DNA from: a bacterium
GTDB taxonomy: Bacteria > Eisenbacteria > RBG-16-71-46 > CAIMUX01
Direction: 5' to 3'
NCBI GenBank assembly: GCA_030431975.1
Contig: JAUIHP010000017.1
Coordinates: 62,001-126,000, forward strand
DNA: 64,000 nt
Positions 39,101 through 49,300 of this stretch are shown in pieces (within the stretch, counting starts at the first letter, position 1; each line of letters opens with the position of its first letter). The position numbers and the translations under genes are program-made. The notes under the pieces were generated by a model. It saw nothing but the letters and a program-made list of their open reading frames with translations, had not been told where the DNA came from and made no database searches.

Positions 39101-39430
39101 ATGATTGACGTCACCCAGGACATCATCTCGCTGTCGGACTTTCGTCAGAAAAGCGCTGAGCACACGAAACGGTTGAAGGCGTCCGGGCCGGGGTCCGCCT
39201 TGGTACTGACCGTGAACGGCAGATCGGATTTGGTGGTCGTGACGGCGGCCGAGTACCAACGCCTTTGGGAGCTCGCCGACCGAATGGAGGAGGTGCTCGC
39301 AATCCGCCAAGGCATGGACGAGGCTGATGCCGGGCTCGGGCTTCCATTGGGCGAAGCCTTTGAGCAAATCAAAAGGAAGCATGGGCTACGAGATTCGCAT
39401 CGAGCCGACGGCACTGACGGAGATCGATGA
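39101..39430 (+). CDS. Phd/YefM-family antitoxin
   Basis: 109 residues from the ATG at 39101 with GGGAGGAG upstream. The fold is Phd/YefM: DIISLSDFRQKSAEHTKRLKASG, ALVLTVNGRSDLVVVTAAEYQRLWELA, then a toxin-binding tail (LGEAFEQIKRKHG). The toxin gene that overlaps its end is truncated, so this looks like an orphan antitoxin or one kept for its repressor activity. Two tandem inverted repeats precede it. Confidence 0.88.
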   Translation: MIDVTQDIISLSDFRQKSAEHTKRLKASGPGSALVLTVNGRSDLVVVTAAEYQRLWELADRMEEVLAIRQGMDEADAGLGLPLGEAFEQIKRKHGLRDSHRADGTDGDR

Positions 39431-39500
39431 GGCCTACCAGTGGCTCGTTGCTGTTGTTCATCTTCGACACCAAAGACGATCCGCCATCGAGCAAGAGTAG
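39381..39500 (+). pseudogene. truncated ParE/RelE-like toxin remnant
   Basis: The ATG at 39381 inside the antitoxin 3' end opens a 39-codon frame. Its first 22 residues, MGYEIRIEPTALTEIDEAYQWL cut at this point, match the start of ParE/RelE toxins (strand 1 and helix 1). The rest (VAVVHLRHQRRSAIEQE, then stop) is unrelated, so helix 2 and the catalytic strands are missing. A full toxin is about 90-100 residues. It is read as an inactivated toxin. Confidence 0.75.
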
Positions 39501-39896
39501 ACAACTGGATCGTTGGCGTGACCCGATCGTATACGAACGGCCCGGCGATTCCGCGCCGGGCCGTTAGTGGTGCTCCCTTCGAAGTTCTCCAGAACATCAC
39601 GAAGAGCCTTGAATGTCGATACGCTGCGCCACAGGGTGTAGTTCTTCGACGTTCCTCCACTACAGGCGGTGTTCATTCGCCGGTCGTTGGACCCGACTGC
39701 CGGATTCTCCTACCCGACAGTCCATCCTGCTTGGGCCCGCGTTCCTGTTTTCCGAGAAGGTTCCCGAAGGATCCTCCCGTTGAACGCGACTGAAATCTCG
39801 CGGTTCCAGCGACGCGCATTTCGCGTCAAATCCACCAACCCGATTTGGACTCGCCTGGGACTCGCCGGGGAACCGCAGCTACCGAACTGGAAACTC
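39501..39896. other. gap between toxin remnant and the DUF3078 gene
   Basis: 396 bases with one strong hairpin at 39536-39565 and no supportable gene on either strand. It may hold decayed sequence, because the toxin remnant breaks off just before it. Confidence 0.5.
39536..39565. terminator. strong 12-bp hairpin
   Basis: AACGGCCCGGCG at 39536-39547 pairs perfectly with CGCCGGGCCGTT at 39554-39565 around a 6-base loop. No T-run follows, so it could be a terminator serving both sides or a leftover of a mobile element end. Confidence 0.55.
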
Positions 39897-40982
39897 CTAC
39901 AGGAACCGGTAGGTCAGGCCGATGCCCATCGTCTGCTTGAACTGGCCGGCCTTGCGCGTCGCGACTCGCAGAGCCGACGCGTTGGTCAGGTCGCCGTCGT
40001 CATTGAAGACCGGAACGACGGAGTTGTCGTACTTGTCGTAGACCCAGCGCAGGTAGAAATTCACCGAGACGATGTCCGTGAGCTTCGTCGTGAACAGGTT
40101 CTCCCAGTCGAGGTCCGCGGTCGTCGTGAAGTCCTTGATGTCGCTGTCCAGACCGCCTGCCATGAGGTCGGCTTCGCTGATGAGGTCGAAGTCATCCTTG
40201 GCCGAGTAGAAGACCGGCTGGTAGACAGAGAACTTGGACTTCCAGGTCACGCGGTCTTCCAGGATCTTGGTCTTGTAGTCGGTGACGAGTTCGAGACCAC
40301 CGTCGTTCGTCATCTCACTTTCCGTGTCCGTGTTCGTCGGGAACGGATCCGTGTCCGTCGGCTGCACGACGAACTGACGACGAATGTTCTGACGGAAGGA
40401 AAGACCGAGACGCGAGGTCAGGTTGCGATCCTCTTCGTCGATGAAGACGCGCGCAATACCGGCAGACTCCTTGAACTTCATCGGATTGAGAGTCAGGGTC
40501 CGTCCCGCCGGGTCCGTCGCGTCCTGGAACTGGCTTTCGAAACGAACCGAGACGAACGGGTCGACGAGTGCGCCCAGCGTGAACCGACCGATCGATTCCA
40601 GGTCGATGAGGTCGGTGGACTTCTCCGGCTCTTCCCAACGACGGTCGCCCCAACGGTCGACAAACTGCGACTGGGTCTGGCCGTAGGCGAGCTTGAGAGT
40701 ATTGTTCAGGTTGAACTTCTCGTTCATCTGGCGCTCGGCCGTACCGTCGATGATGGCGGTCCAGACGATCGTTCCCTTGTCACCGCCCGACCAGTTGTCG
40801 CTGTAGGAGCTCTGCGAAAGCTGCAGTCCTGCTTCCAGAGTCGGGTACCACTTGCCGATCTCGAGGACACGTTCCTCTTCATCTCCGTCCTGAGCCCGAA
40901 CGATGTCGGCATCGACGGCGCCCATTGCGCCGGCAAGAATGGCCGGAGCGGCCCAGAACCAAGACTTACTCGAGATTTTCAC
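39897..40982 (-). CDS. DUF3078-like outer-membrane beta-barrel protein
   Basis: 361 residues from the GTG at 40980-40982, chosen for its AGGAGG six bases upstream; a TTG 39 bases earlier has none. A signal peptide (WFWAAPAILAGAMGAVDADIVRAQ) is followed by alternating polar and aromatic strands (GLQLSQSSYSDNWSGGDKGTIVW, KFNLNNTLKLAYGQTQ, DIVSVNFYLRWVYDKYD) and ends with the barrel-like MGIGLTYRFL. The N-terminal NWSGGD motif is typical of DUF3078. Function unknown; divergent from the Fic gene. Confidence 0.87.
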   Translation of the reverse strand: MKISSKSWFWAAPAILAGAMGAVDADIVRAQDGDEEERVLEIGKWYPTLEAGLQLSQSSYSDNWSGGDKGTIVWTAIIDGTAERQMNEKFNLNNTLKLAYGQTQSQFVDRWGDRRWEEPEKSTDLIDLESIGRFTLGALVDPFVSVRFESQFQDATDPAGRTLTLNPMKFKESAGIARVFIDEEDRNLTSRLGLSFRQNIRRQFVVQPTDTDPFPTNTDTESEMTNDGGLELVTDYKTKILEDRVTWKSKFSVYQPVFYSAKDDFDLISEADLMAGGLDSDIKDFTTTADLDWENLFTTKLTDIVSVNFYLRWVYDKYDNSVVPVFNDDGDLTNASALRVATRKAGQFKQTMGIGLTYRFL

Positions 40983-41303
40983 TCTCTTCCTCCTTGTCAA
41001 TACATCCGCATTGGTTGCCAAGCCGGGGTGCGGCCACCCGGAGAGCGGCTCGCGCGACGCGCGAAAAAGCCCGCAGTCGCGCCATTCGGTCGAGCTGCGG
41101 ACTCCTGTCCTCTGCCGGTGTAGACACGGGCGGAATCGGTGGAGTCACAGCTGGAAGGCAAGAATGAGACGCGATCCGGGACGGGGGTGCAACCGATAAC
41201 CCCAAACGAGGTCCAAGTGGTTGTAGGCATGAGATACGCTGAATGACGACCCCATTCGACGCTTGATTTGCGGCGAATAGCGCGCATAATCACCGCAGAG
41301 AAC
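40983..41303. other. divergent gap between DUF3078 and Fic genes
   Basis: 321 bases holding both promoters and the AGGAGG of the DUF3078 gene. I see no clear -35/-10 pair, repeat or RNA. Confidence 0.4.
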
Positions 41304-42437
41304 ATGACAAGCTATATCTACATGAGTCCTGGATGGCCCAACTTCTTTTGGGACAATGAGATGGTCGCGAGCCCCCTAGGCGCGACACGGCACCACCAGG
41401 GGCGGCATCTGGGCAGAATGGAAGCCTTGGGGTTCGAGCTTCGCGATGAAGCACAACTCCACGCTATGGCACTGGAGGTCGTCAAGTCGTCTGCAATTGA
41501 GGGAGAGTCATTGCCCCCGGCCGAGGTCCGTTCGTCGATTGCACGTCGGTTGGGACTCGATGTCGGCGGACTCCCAAATCCGAGCCGCCACGTGGACGGC
41601 ACCGTCGAGATGATGCTCGACGCGACCCAGGGTTTCGACCGGCCGCTCACCCGGGAGCGTCTTTTCGGATGGCATGCAGCCCTGTTCCCGACCGGAAGGA
41701 GCGGCATACAGCCGATTGTGGTTGGTGGCTGGCGCACTGGAAAGCGCGGTCCGATGCAGGTCGTCTCCGGTCCGATCGGAAAGGAGACGGTGCACTTCGT
41801 GGCTCCACCCGCGATGAGCGTGGATGCGGAGATGGACTGTTTCCTCACCGCCTTCAATCAGCCTTCGGACGTCGATCCTGTTCTCCAGGCTGCCGTCGCT
41901 CACTTGTGGTTTGTCACGATTCATCCATTCGAGGACGGGAACGGACGGATCGCCAGGGCCATTTCAGATATGTGTCTGGCGCGTGCGGACGGGACAAAGC
42001 ATCGCTACTACAGCATGTCAGCTGGGATCGAAGAGAGGCGCGATGACTACTACACCGCGCTCGAGTCAGCCCAGAAGCGAAGTCTCGACATCACGGCTTG
42101 GCTCCTCTGGTTTCTCGAGTGTCTCGATAGAACCATCGACAACGCGAACACATCCCTAGGATTTGTGTTTCGAAAGGCGAGAGTTTGGGATCAGGCCAAG
42201 GGCCATCCGATCAACGATCGTCAGAAGAAGATCATCAATCGGATGCTCGACGACTTCAAAGGATTCCTCACGACGTCGAAGTACGGGAAAATCGCGAAGT
42301 GTTCGAACGACACGGCGCTCCGGGATATTCGCGAGCTGTTGGAGATAGGAATCCTCCGGAAGAACGAAGGCGGTGGGCGGAGCACAAGCTACCGCCTGGC
42401 GGACGAGGAGGGATCGGCGGAAGAGCCGCAGTTGTAG
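41304..42437 (+). CDS. Fic-domain AMP-transferase with N-terminal inhibitory helix
   Basis: 377 residues from the ATG at 41304 (an ATG six codons on is possible). The N-terminal DUF4172-like segment carries the inhibitory motif SSAIEG (Ser62 to Gly67, pattern S/TxxxE-G/N), so it is a class II Fic protein. The catalytic loop HPFEDGNGRIAR has His207 and all conserved residues. The C-terminus is a winged helix (SNDTALRDIRELLEIGIL). Such enzymes add AMP to protein hydroxyls when the inhibitory Glu is displaced. No antitoxin partner lies nearby; the target is unknown. Confidence 0.95.
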   Translation: MTSYIYMSPGWPNFFWDNEMVASPLGATRHHQGRHLGRMEALGFELRDEAQLHAMALEVVKSSAIEGESLPPAEVRSSIARRLGLDVGGLPNPSRHVDGTVEMMLDATQGFDRPLTRERLFGWHAALFPTGRSGIQPIVVGGWRTGKRGPMQVVSGPIGKETVHFVAPPAMSVDAEMDCFLTAFNQPSDVDPVLQAAVAHLWFVTIHPFEDGNGRIARAISDMCLARADGTKHRYYSMSAGIEERRDDYYTALESAQKRSLDITAWLLWFLECLDRTIDNANTSLGFVFRKARVWDQAKGHPINDRQKKIINRMLDDFKGFLTTSKYGKIAKCSNDTALRDIRELLEIGILRKNEGGGRSTSYRLADEEGSAEEPQL

Positions 42438-42446
42438 ACGCGACCA

Positions 42447-43856
42447 TCAGTGCGCAGGTTTCTGAGCCTGCACGATCCAGCCGTGGACCTGATCCCCTAC
42501 CTCCATTCGCAGGACAGACGGCGCTGTCTGCACCTCCGTGAATCCGGCCTCCGCCAGCTGTTCCTCTACGTATTCCTTTCGGTGCGCGTAACGCCCGTGG
42601 AACTGTAGAAAGAACCCGGGATCGTCCGGCGGCACCTCGGACTTGGTCTTTTCCAGTGACTCGACACTGAAGACGAACCAGCCGCCCGGGTGTAGGGACT
42701 CGACGGTCGCCTGAAAGACTTCCTCCAGTCCGCCGAAGTAGACGAGCGTATCGGCGGAGATGACGGCATCGTAGGCGGCGGGGTGTTCCTGCAGGTACGC
42801 GGTGAGTTCCGCGACCTCGAGCGCGTCGTAGCCGCGGTCTTCCGCCCTTTCGATCATCTTGGCCGAGAGGTCGACGCCGACCAACCGGTCGGCGAGCGGA
42901 CGAAGTGCGGGTCCGCAGAGTCCGGTTCCGCAACCGGCGTCCAGAATGGTCTTGGCCTTGCGGCCGGAGAGGCAATCCTCGACACGCTTCGTGATCTCTC
43001 CCGGGGTGCGGTAGTCCAGTTCTTTCAGGTGTTTGTCAAAGCTCTCCGCATGGTCGTCGAAGTGTGTGGCCACGAACTCGTCAGAGGCGCGTGTCGCACC
43101 GTCTCCCATCCCGAATGCGGCGGCGATGTGGGCGGCGACGGGATTGTCGGGTTCGTACGCCTGCCACTCGCGGACAGCCTGGCGGGCTTCGTCCTTTCGT
43201 CCCGCGCGCCACAGGCACTGACACAGGTTCTGGTAGTCGTGCGCGGCGTCGGGTTTCAGGTCGATGGCGCGACGGAAGCAGTGGGCGGCCTCGTCGTGTT
43301 TACCGGCTTGGCGAAAGACGTTGCCGAGGTTGTAGTGCGCGTCCGCATGCGTGGCGTCGGCGCGAATGGCGTCCTGAAACGAGTCTGCGGCTTCTTCCCA
43401 ACGATCCAGCGCTTTGTAGGTCGTGCCCAGGTTGTTGAGAACATCCGGGTTCTGCGGAGCCAGGCGAGACGCTTCGGAAAACGCTTCCAAGGCTTCGTCG
43501 AGGCGGTCGTTCTCTTTCAGCACCCGGCCAAGGTTGTTGCGCATGTCCGGATGGTTGGGTTCGGCCGCGATGGCCTGGCGAAGGAAGTCGATGGCCTGCT
43601 CGGCGTCCCCGAGCTGGTGGCGAACGACGCCGAGGAAGTGGAGCGCATCGGGTTGAGCCGGGACCGCCTGGAGAATCTTGGCGTAGATGTGCTGCGCTTC
43701 GTTCAGGCGGCCCATCTGATGGTGGCGGATCCCCATCTCCAGCGCTTCTTTGAGCGAGATCTCCCGCTGTTCGATGCGTGGAGCATTCGGGTCATCCGCT
43801 CCGTCCGAATCGGACTTCGAAGGGTGCGGGGCGGACAGATTCTCTTCGCCGGACAT
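42447..43856 (-). CDS. TPR protein with a C-terminal SAM-dependent methyltransferase
   Basis: 469 residues. An acidic N-terminus precedes six TPRs (about 40-245; LHFLGVVRHQLGDAEQAIDFLRQAIAAEP, NNLGRVLKENDRLDEALEAF and others). The class I methyltransferase domain (about 270-465) has the SAM loop ILDAGCGTGLCGPAL and acidic VGVDLSAKMIERA, with VISADTLVYFGGLEEVF after strand 4. It resembles TPR-methyltransferase fusions whose substrate is unknown. Its ATG diverges from the octaheme cytochrome across 160 bp. Confidence 0.93.
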   Translation of the reverse strand: MSGEENLSAPHPSKSDSDGADDPNAPRIEQREISLKEALEMGIRHHQMGRLNEAQHIYAKILQAVPAQPDALHFLGVVRHQLGDAEQAIDFLRQAIAAEPNHPDMRNNLGRVLKENDRLDEALEAFSEASRLAPQNPDVLNNLGTTYKALDRWEEAADSFQDAIRADATHADAHYNLGNVFRQAGKHDEAAHCFRRAIDLKPDAAHDYQNLCQCLWRAGRKDEARQAVREWQAYEPDNPVAAHIAAAFGMGDGATRASDEFVATHFDDHAESFDKHLKELDYRTPGEITKRVEDCLSGRKAKTILDAGCGTGLCGPALRPLADRLVGVDLSAKMIERAEDRGYDALEVAELTAYLQEHPAAYDAVISADTLVYFGGLEEVFQATVESLHPGGWFVFSVESLEKTKSEVPPDDPGFFLQFHGRYAHRKEYVEEQLAEAGFTEVQTAPSVLRMEVGDQVHGWIVQAQKPAH

Positions 43857-44017
43857 GAGGGGGTCTCCTTTCGGTTCGGAGGGGAGACTAACCGAGGGGG
43901 ATGTCCCAGATCAGGGTTACTTCGCGGTACTCGCTGAGCTGCTAGACTCAAGACGTTCTCAACAAGGTGAGGAACGGAAGGCGGGGACGTGTTCGGAGAG
44001 TGTCCACGAGGTCTGAA

Positions 44018-45565
44018 GTGAAGCATCGTGGAGTCCTGTTCGCGATCCTGGCCATCGCGGTGGTCGGGTCCGTCTTCGCAGCCTTTACCGGCTATGAGTC
44101 CTACACCTCCCTCTACGACGCTGAGTATGTCGGAAACGAAGCCTGCGTTCGGTGCCACGGCGGGATCTTCGAGGAATGGAGGACGTCACCGCACGCGTTG
44201 ATGACGCGACCGGCGGCACCCTCGAGCGTCGTCGGAGACTTCGACAACGCGGAATGGTACGTCCCGGCGAGCTTCGATCCGGAGAACCCACCGCTCGACG
44301 CTGCCGACTACGCACCGTCGGCCTCCGGAGCGGACTCCGGACCGGACTCGGCGGAGGCCATGCAGGCTACGCCGGCGGCGCGGATGTACGAGAGCGACGG
44401 GACGTACTACATGTCGATCCTGGATCCGGAAACGGGTCGGCATCAACCCTTCCCGATCGACTACGTCATCGGCTTTCAGTACCGACAGGTCTACCTGACT
44501 CAGGAGCCGGGCGGCGTACTTCGGCGCCTCCCGTTGCAGTGGTCTGTCTATCGGCAGACGTTCTTTCCCTATTGGAATCTGCAGGAAGGAAGCGAGGCGT
44601 CGGTTCCTGATCTGTGGGCTCAGATGCGATCGCAGAACTCGGCCTGGAACATGTTCTGCGCGCGTTGCCATGTCACCAATCTCGAAGTGCACGACTTCAC
44701 CTTTGCCGATCACCACTTCTCAGAAGCCGAAACCGAGTGGACCGATCCCGGAATTGGCTGCGAAGCCTGCCACGGTCCGGGTAGCCACCACGTCAGCTAC
44801 TTCGACCGAAACTACATCAATCGTCTCGTTGCCTTCGTCAACTCGAAGCTGCGCCGCCAACCGGTGGCCTACATCGCCTACGGCCCGAAACTGACGCGGG
44901 GACAGGATCTGAGTACCTGCGCCCGGTGTCATGGGCCGGACATCATGTTGGCCAACACCGACGTCTACCGCACATACGAACCGGGTTACAGCCGCGAGGG
45001 TCGGATCAACGATCTCTCGCCGCACTTCAAGGAGATGCCTCTACAGCCCGGCCGTACCGATCCGACCGTGGAGTGCTGGGAGGACGGCCGCCCCAAAGGC
45101 ATCGGCATGCTCTTCCGTTCTTTCATCGAGAGCGCGTGCTACGAGAATGCAGAAGTGCGCTGTTACGACTGCCACGATCCCCATCAGAACAAGTTCGCCC
45201 AGAAACCCGGCCTCCTGGCGCCGTCCGCCGCGAGCGATGCCTATTGCCTGGAGTGCCACGGCGAGTTCGCGGGTCGGATTCGCGAGCACACGTTTCATGA
45301 GCCGGGAACGCCCGGCTCCCATTGCTACGACTGTCATATGCCCCGCAACATTCACAATCTGGTCGGGGGGTACCTCAAGCTGACGCGGACGCACCAGATG
45401 AGTTCGATTCCCCGCCCGGACCGTACCCTCGAGATGGGCAGGGAGCATTCGCCCAATGCCTGCGACGATTGTCATGGCGACGAAAGTCCGGAGTGGGCGG
45501 TGGAGTGGTCGGCCCGGTGGTGGGGGAGCCCCGCGAACGGGAACGCGACCGATGGTTCAGAATGA
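44018..45565 (+). CDS. octaheme c-type cytochrome, membrane-anchored
   Basis: 515 residues from the GTG at 44018, preceded by GAGG six bases upstream. One N-terminal signal anchor (GVLFAILAIAVVGSVFAAF) is followed by eight CxxCH haem sites: CVRCH, CARCH, CEACH, CARCH, CYDCH, CLECH, CYDCH and CDDCH. The layout, with SPHALMTRPA after the first site, resembles cytochrome c554-family proteins of periplasmic electron transfer. The haem-free stretch of about 170 residues after the first site is unusual. Donor and acceptor are unknown. Confidence 0.92.
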   Translation: MKHRGVLFAILAIAVVGSVFAAFTGYESYTSLYDAEYVGNEACVRCHGGIFEEWRTSPHALMTRPAAPSSVVGDFDNAEWYVPASFDPENPPLDAADYAPSASGADSGPDSAEAMQATPAARMYESDGTYYMSILDPETGRHQPFPIDYVIGFQYRQVYLTQEPGGVLRRLPLQWSVYRQTFFPYWNLQEGSEASVPDLWAQMRSQNSAWNMFCARCHVTNLEVHDFTFADHHFSEAETEWTDPGIGCEACHGPGSHHVSYFDRNYINRLVAFVNSKLRRQPVAYIAYGPKLTRGQDLSTCARCHGPDIMLANTDVYRTYEPGYSREGRINDLSPHFKEMPLQPGRTDPTVECWEDGRPKGIGMLFRSFIESACYENAEVRCYDCHDPHQNKFAQKPGLLAPSAASDAYCLECHGEFAGRIREHTFHEPGTPGSHCYDCHMPRNIHNLVGGYLKLTRTHQMSSIPRPDRTLEMGREHSPNACDDCHGDESPEWAVEWSARWWGSPANGNATDGSE

Positions 45566-45721
45566 AACCCGCCCCCCGCAGGTCGGCGAGGAGCTTCGCG
45601 AACAGAATCTGTGCGCTTCAGCAGCCTTTCGGCGTTCACCGGGTGAAGGGCTCCGGAGGGTGAGGACTCCCGCACCGGGCTCGATACGACCTATCTTCTT
45701 GTCAGACATCAGGAGATGAAC

Positions 45722-46228
45722 ATGGTGAACATCATCCGCAGCTTTCTGGCTGCCGCCTGCCTGCTCGGCGTTGTTGCTGCGCCGGCGGCCGCGATTCCTT
45801 TCATTGATTACTACGCGTCGACCGGGCTGCTCTACGTCGATACGAACGGAGAAAACCTGAGTGTCCTCCTTGTCGAAGGTCCGCAGGCTTTCAGCATCGA
45901 CCGCTGGCTCGACGGGACGACCCAGGACGGCGTGACGTGGGCGCAGGCCTACTTCGCCGGCAAGGAGCAGTGGATCGGCGTCAGCCTGACGTCACCGCCA
46001 GACGACGTGTACCAGATCGCCACGTATGCGAAGGGACTGGAGTCCACGGACTTCGGAGAAGTCGTCTTCGGCACTCTCGAAGGACCGTCCTTCACGACCA
46101 CGGTTACGATTCGTGACGGCGTCGATCCGGTGCCGGAACCGGGCACGCTTGCCTTGGTTGGATTGGGCCTGACGGGATGGGCCGCCTCCCGGCGCCGCCG
46201 TAAAAGTGGAACAGAGGTAGCTGCGTAG
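45722..46228 (+). CDS. PEP-CTERM sorting-signal protein
   Basis: 168 residues from the second of two close ATGs, which leaves AGGAG at proper spacing. A signal peptide ends near APAAAI. The body is beta-rich without a known family. The C-terminus is a textbook PEP-CTERM: VPEPGTLALVGLGLTGWAA then RRRRK. Such proteins are recognised by exosortase at the membrane and linked to exopolysaccharide surfaces. No exosortase lies in the window. Confidence 0.93.
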   Translation: MVNIIRSFLAAACLLGVVAAPAAAIPFIDYYASTGLLYVDTNGENLSVLLVEGPQAFSIDRWLDGTTQDGVTWAQAYFAGKEQWIGVSLTSPPDDVYQIATYAKGLESTDFGEVVFGTLEGPSFTTTVTIRDGVDPVPEPGTLALVGLGLTGWAASRRRRKSGTEVAA

Positions 46229-46272
46229 CCGCCGGTCGCCGGCCCGCCGTTCGGAAATCACGACAACGAACA

Positions 46273-46296
46273 GAAGGCCGGTCGTTTCCGGCCTTC
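46273..46296. terminator. terminator between the PEP-CTERM and large secreted genes
   Basis: GAAGGCCGG and CCGGCCTTC form a perfect 9-bp stem with loop TCGTTT between two convergent genes, 45 bp after one stop and 18 bp after the other. It can act in both directions. Confidence 0.75.
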
Positions 46297-46313
46297 CTCA
46301 TTCCGGTGGGTGA

Positions 46314-49300
46314 TCAGCGAATCACAGAAATTCGGGCAGTCTCCCGACCTTCGTCCGTTCTCAGCTGAACAAAGTAGACACCTGGAGACAGGCGGCTCAG
46401 TGACTCCGCATCCCAACGGAACTCGTGCGGACCCGCCTCATAGGTGCCGCGCAGGAGCGTCGTGACTCGGCGGCCGCCGACGTCGTAGACCGAAAGCTCG
46501 ACGGTGCTTCTCCGGGCCAGCTGCCACTTGACGGAAGACTCTGCAAATACAGGGTTCGGCTCAACCACGAGGCCGCGCAACGCGATGGGCAAGTCGATCG
46601 GTCCCGTCGTGTCTTCCTCTCCGATTAGATACTCCTGTTGGATAGACAAGGCACCATGACTCGCCTCGAAGTCCGTTCGGTTCAGCCATGACGATGCGCC
46701 CCCTTCGGGAACAAATGGAAGCGTCCCCGAGGGGTCGAAGACGAAAGGAGTCGTGGCGAACCAGATCCCGTCGAGCCCGGTCGGAACGCCGTTCACGATG
46801 TCGATTCCAAGCGCGCCCAGTGCTGTATCGAAAGTCCAGTCTCCGCCGGCCGGACCCAGCGGGTTTTGAACCTGGTACGTATAGAGATCGACCACGGCGT
46901 AGACCGTCGCCGTTTCGTTCGCGGCAGAGATCATGGGAATTCGGATCAGTTCCACTGGAGGGTCGACCCAGGTTTCCAGGCTCCAGTTGCCGGATGAACC
47001 GACGACGCCCATGACCTCGAGATCTGAGGCCGACTCGCCCCCTCCGCCCGTAGCCGGACTGACGTCTCTGTCCAGCTTGCAGTTCTGCCCGTTGATCCGA
47101 CCGTCGAGAGGAACGCAGAGCTTCCACTTCTTCGTCGTGCCCGTCGTGTTCGTCCACGTGAACTGGTCGTACTTCGGATGCGGAGCCTTGTCGGTCGTCG
47201 TCGTCCAACCCTCGAAACGACCCGTCTTGCCCGGTTTGATCTTCAGTTCGGGTTTGGCCGAGTACGCCGGATTGACCGTGTCCCACTGAACCGTGCAGGT
47301 CGAGGAGTCGGCCATCGCTTTGCATTGAGGCGACTGCGACACGACCATGTCGATCTCGTTGTTCCTCATGTGGCTGAACTTCGAAGTTCCGTCTCCGTTG
47401 TCGATCCAGCGAAGCTGGCGGTACTCGTTCTTGCCGTCGTTCGTCCCCTGACCTTCGTCGTGCTGGATGTAGACACCCTTGACCGTGCCGGCCTTCCAGT
47501 AGTTGGTGATCGACATGATGTGACCGGTAGTCGACCTCTGGCCGTTTGGCTTCAGCCAATTGACGAAGACTTCGACAACCTCTCCCTTGTCGATCTCGCT
47601 CTTCACCCAGTCCCAATCCGGAGCCGCATTGCCTCCGGCCCGAAGAGCGAGTCCCTTGCCCGGCCCTTTGTAGTCCCCACCCGTCACGCGTGCGGTCGAT
47701 GCCATGAACTTCGTGTACATGTTCAGGCCGGGATGACGCCGAGAGAGTTCCGTTTTCGAACGCAGCAACTGCTTCCGGGTGATGGCGTCACCGTCGTCGG
47801 TTCCCGTGTAGTCGCGGAGTTTGCTCAGCATCTCAGGCCCCGTGTCGATGTCCGGGTCCAGTTGGACGCACGGGTCCACGGACGCCAGATACAGAATGTT
47901 CCGAGTCACGGAACCCGGGCCGCAGTCGTTGCGAGCTTCGTCGATGTTCGGAACCTTTCCATACCGCTCGTCGCTCATGTCGATGACGGGCGGATGAGGC
48001 GGACCGTCCGGCCAAAGTCGTGACAGGTTCAGTCCGGCAGCATCCACCTCTGTGGAGTCCACGGCTCCGGAGGCATCGAATTCCGAATCCGATACGGGCG
48101 CTGTTCCATAGGTCGGATCTGCCGGCGCCTCCTCCAGGGAGACTCCATCCACGGTCGCCGAATACCGAAGCGAGGTCAGCGGCGTTCCACGGGTCACGCC
48201 GATGGCCTCCAGGTCGATGAAGAACCGAACCGTGAGAGGCTCCGCGCTCGGCGAGACGTTCGGAATGGGTAGGTTGTGAACAGCCCAGTCCTCGAACACT
48301 CCACCGACATCCGAGAGCATGACGTTGAGGTGACCGGGTGGCGTTCCCGGATCGATGCGAAAGGTCACGTCTCCGATCTCGCTGTCGACGACTGGGGAAT
48401 CGACGTCACTCAACCAGTCGACCTGAAAGAACTCGAGCGTGTTGGAGACCGGTTCGCGGACATCGACCTGGATCTGAATGTTGTCCAAGACCGGGGAGAA
48501 GTTGGTGATCTGAGTGCAGGTCTCGGGTGGAATGGCGAATGCGTCGCAGGATGCGAAGATTTCGTAGGCGAAACGAACCTGTTCTGCTGCGGTCGCAGCC
48601 GCGGGTGCGTTCGAAAGATCATTCCGGCAAACGGGCGAGTCGGGTTCCCATCGATACCCTTCGAACCCGACGCGGTCAGACCAGATGGGTTGCCCGGTCG
48701 TCGGACAGATGACCGGATAGTAGAACCATCCCGGCCGAAAGAAGACGCCGTTGGCAAACGGCATGTCCGAGTACTGGTCCCACACCGCAGAGACGGTGAG
48801 AGCGCTCTCCGGGTCCTCGTTGACGTCGTTGGCCAGATCTACGGGATTGGAGAATGCTATGGTGCTTTGACCAACTGGATGTTCGAGGTTGGTGTCGTGG
48901 AATCCGAGGACCTGACCGTTGAGATCGCACGAGCTGGGGTCTTCGATGAAGTAGTTCTCAATAGGTGCGGCGCCGATGAACGTCCCGATCTCTCCGCAAA
49001 CATCCGTTGACCATCCTTGCAGGTCGGCCTCGAACCCGTAGGAGCTACCGTCGATGACGACATCGTCGAACCCGCAGGGACCGTACTCGGTTGGGTTGTC
49101 CCCGTCCTCGTCTGACCAGCCACTGTCAGATCGAAACTCGAAGACAATCTGGAACGACGTGTCGCCCTGGAAGTCGGCCGTTGTCAGAAGATCCGAGTCC
49201 GGGGAACCCACCGGAATCGACGATGGATGATCCGGAGCGAGACCGATTTGCCCCGTGTATTCCCGAAGAATCGTTTCTGTCTCTGACGGAAGGGTCCTCA

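Noticed and set aside
39669-41123. 484-codon plus-strand frame opposite the DUF3078 gene
   Set aside because: The minus strand has a signal peptide, barrel strands and AGGAGG; the plus frame has none.
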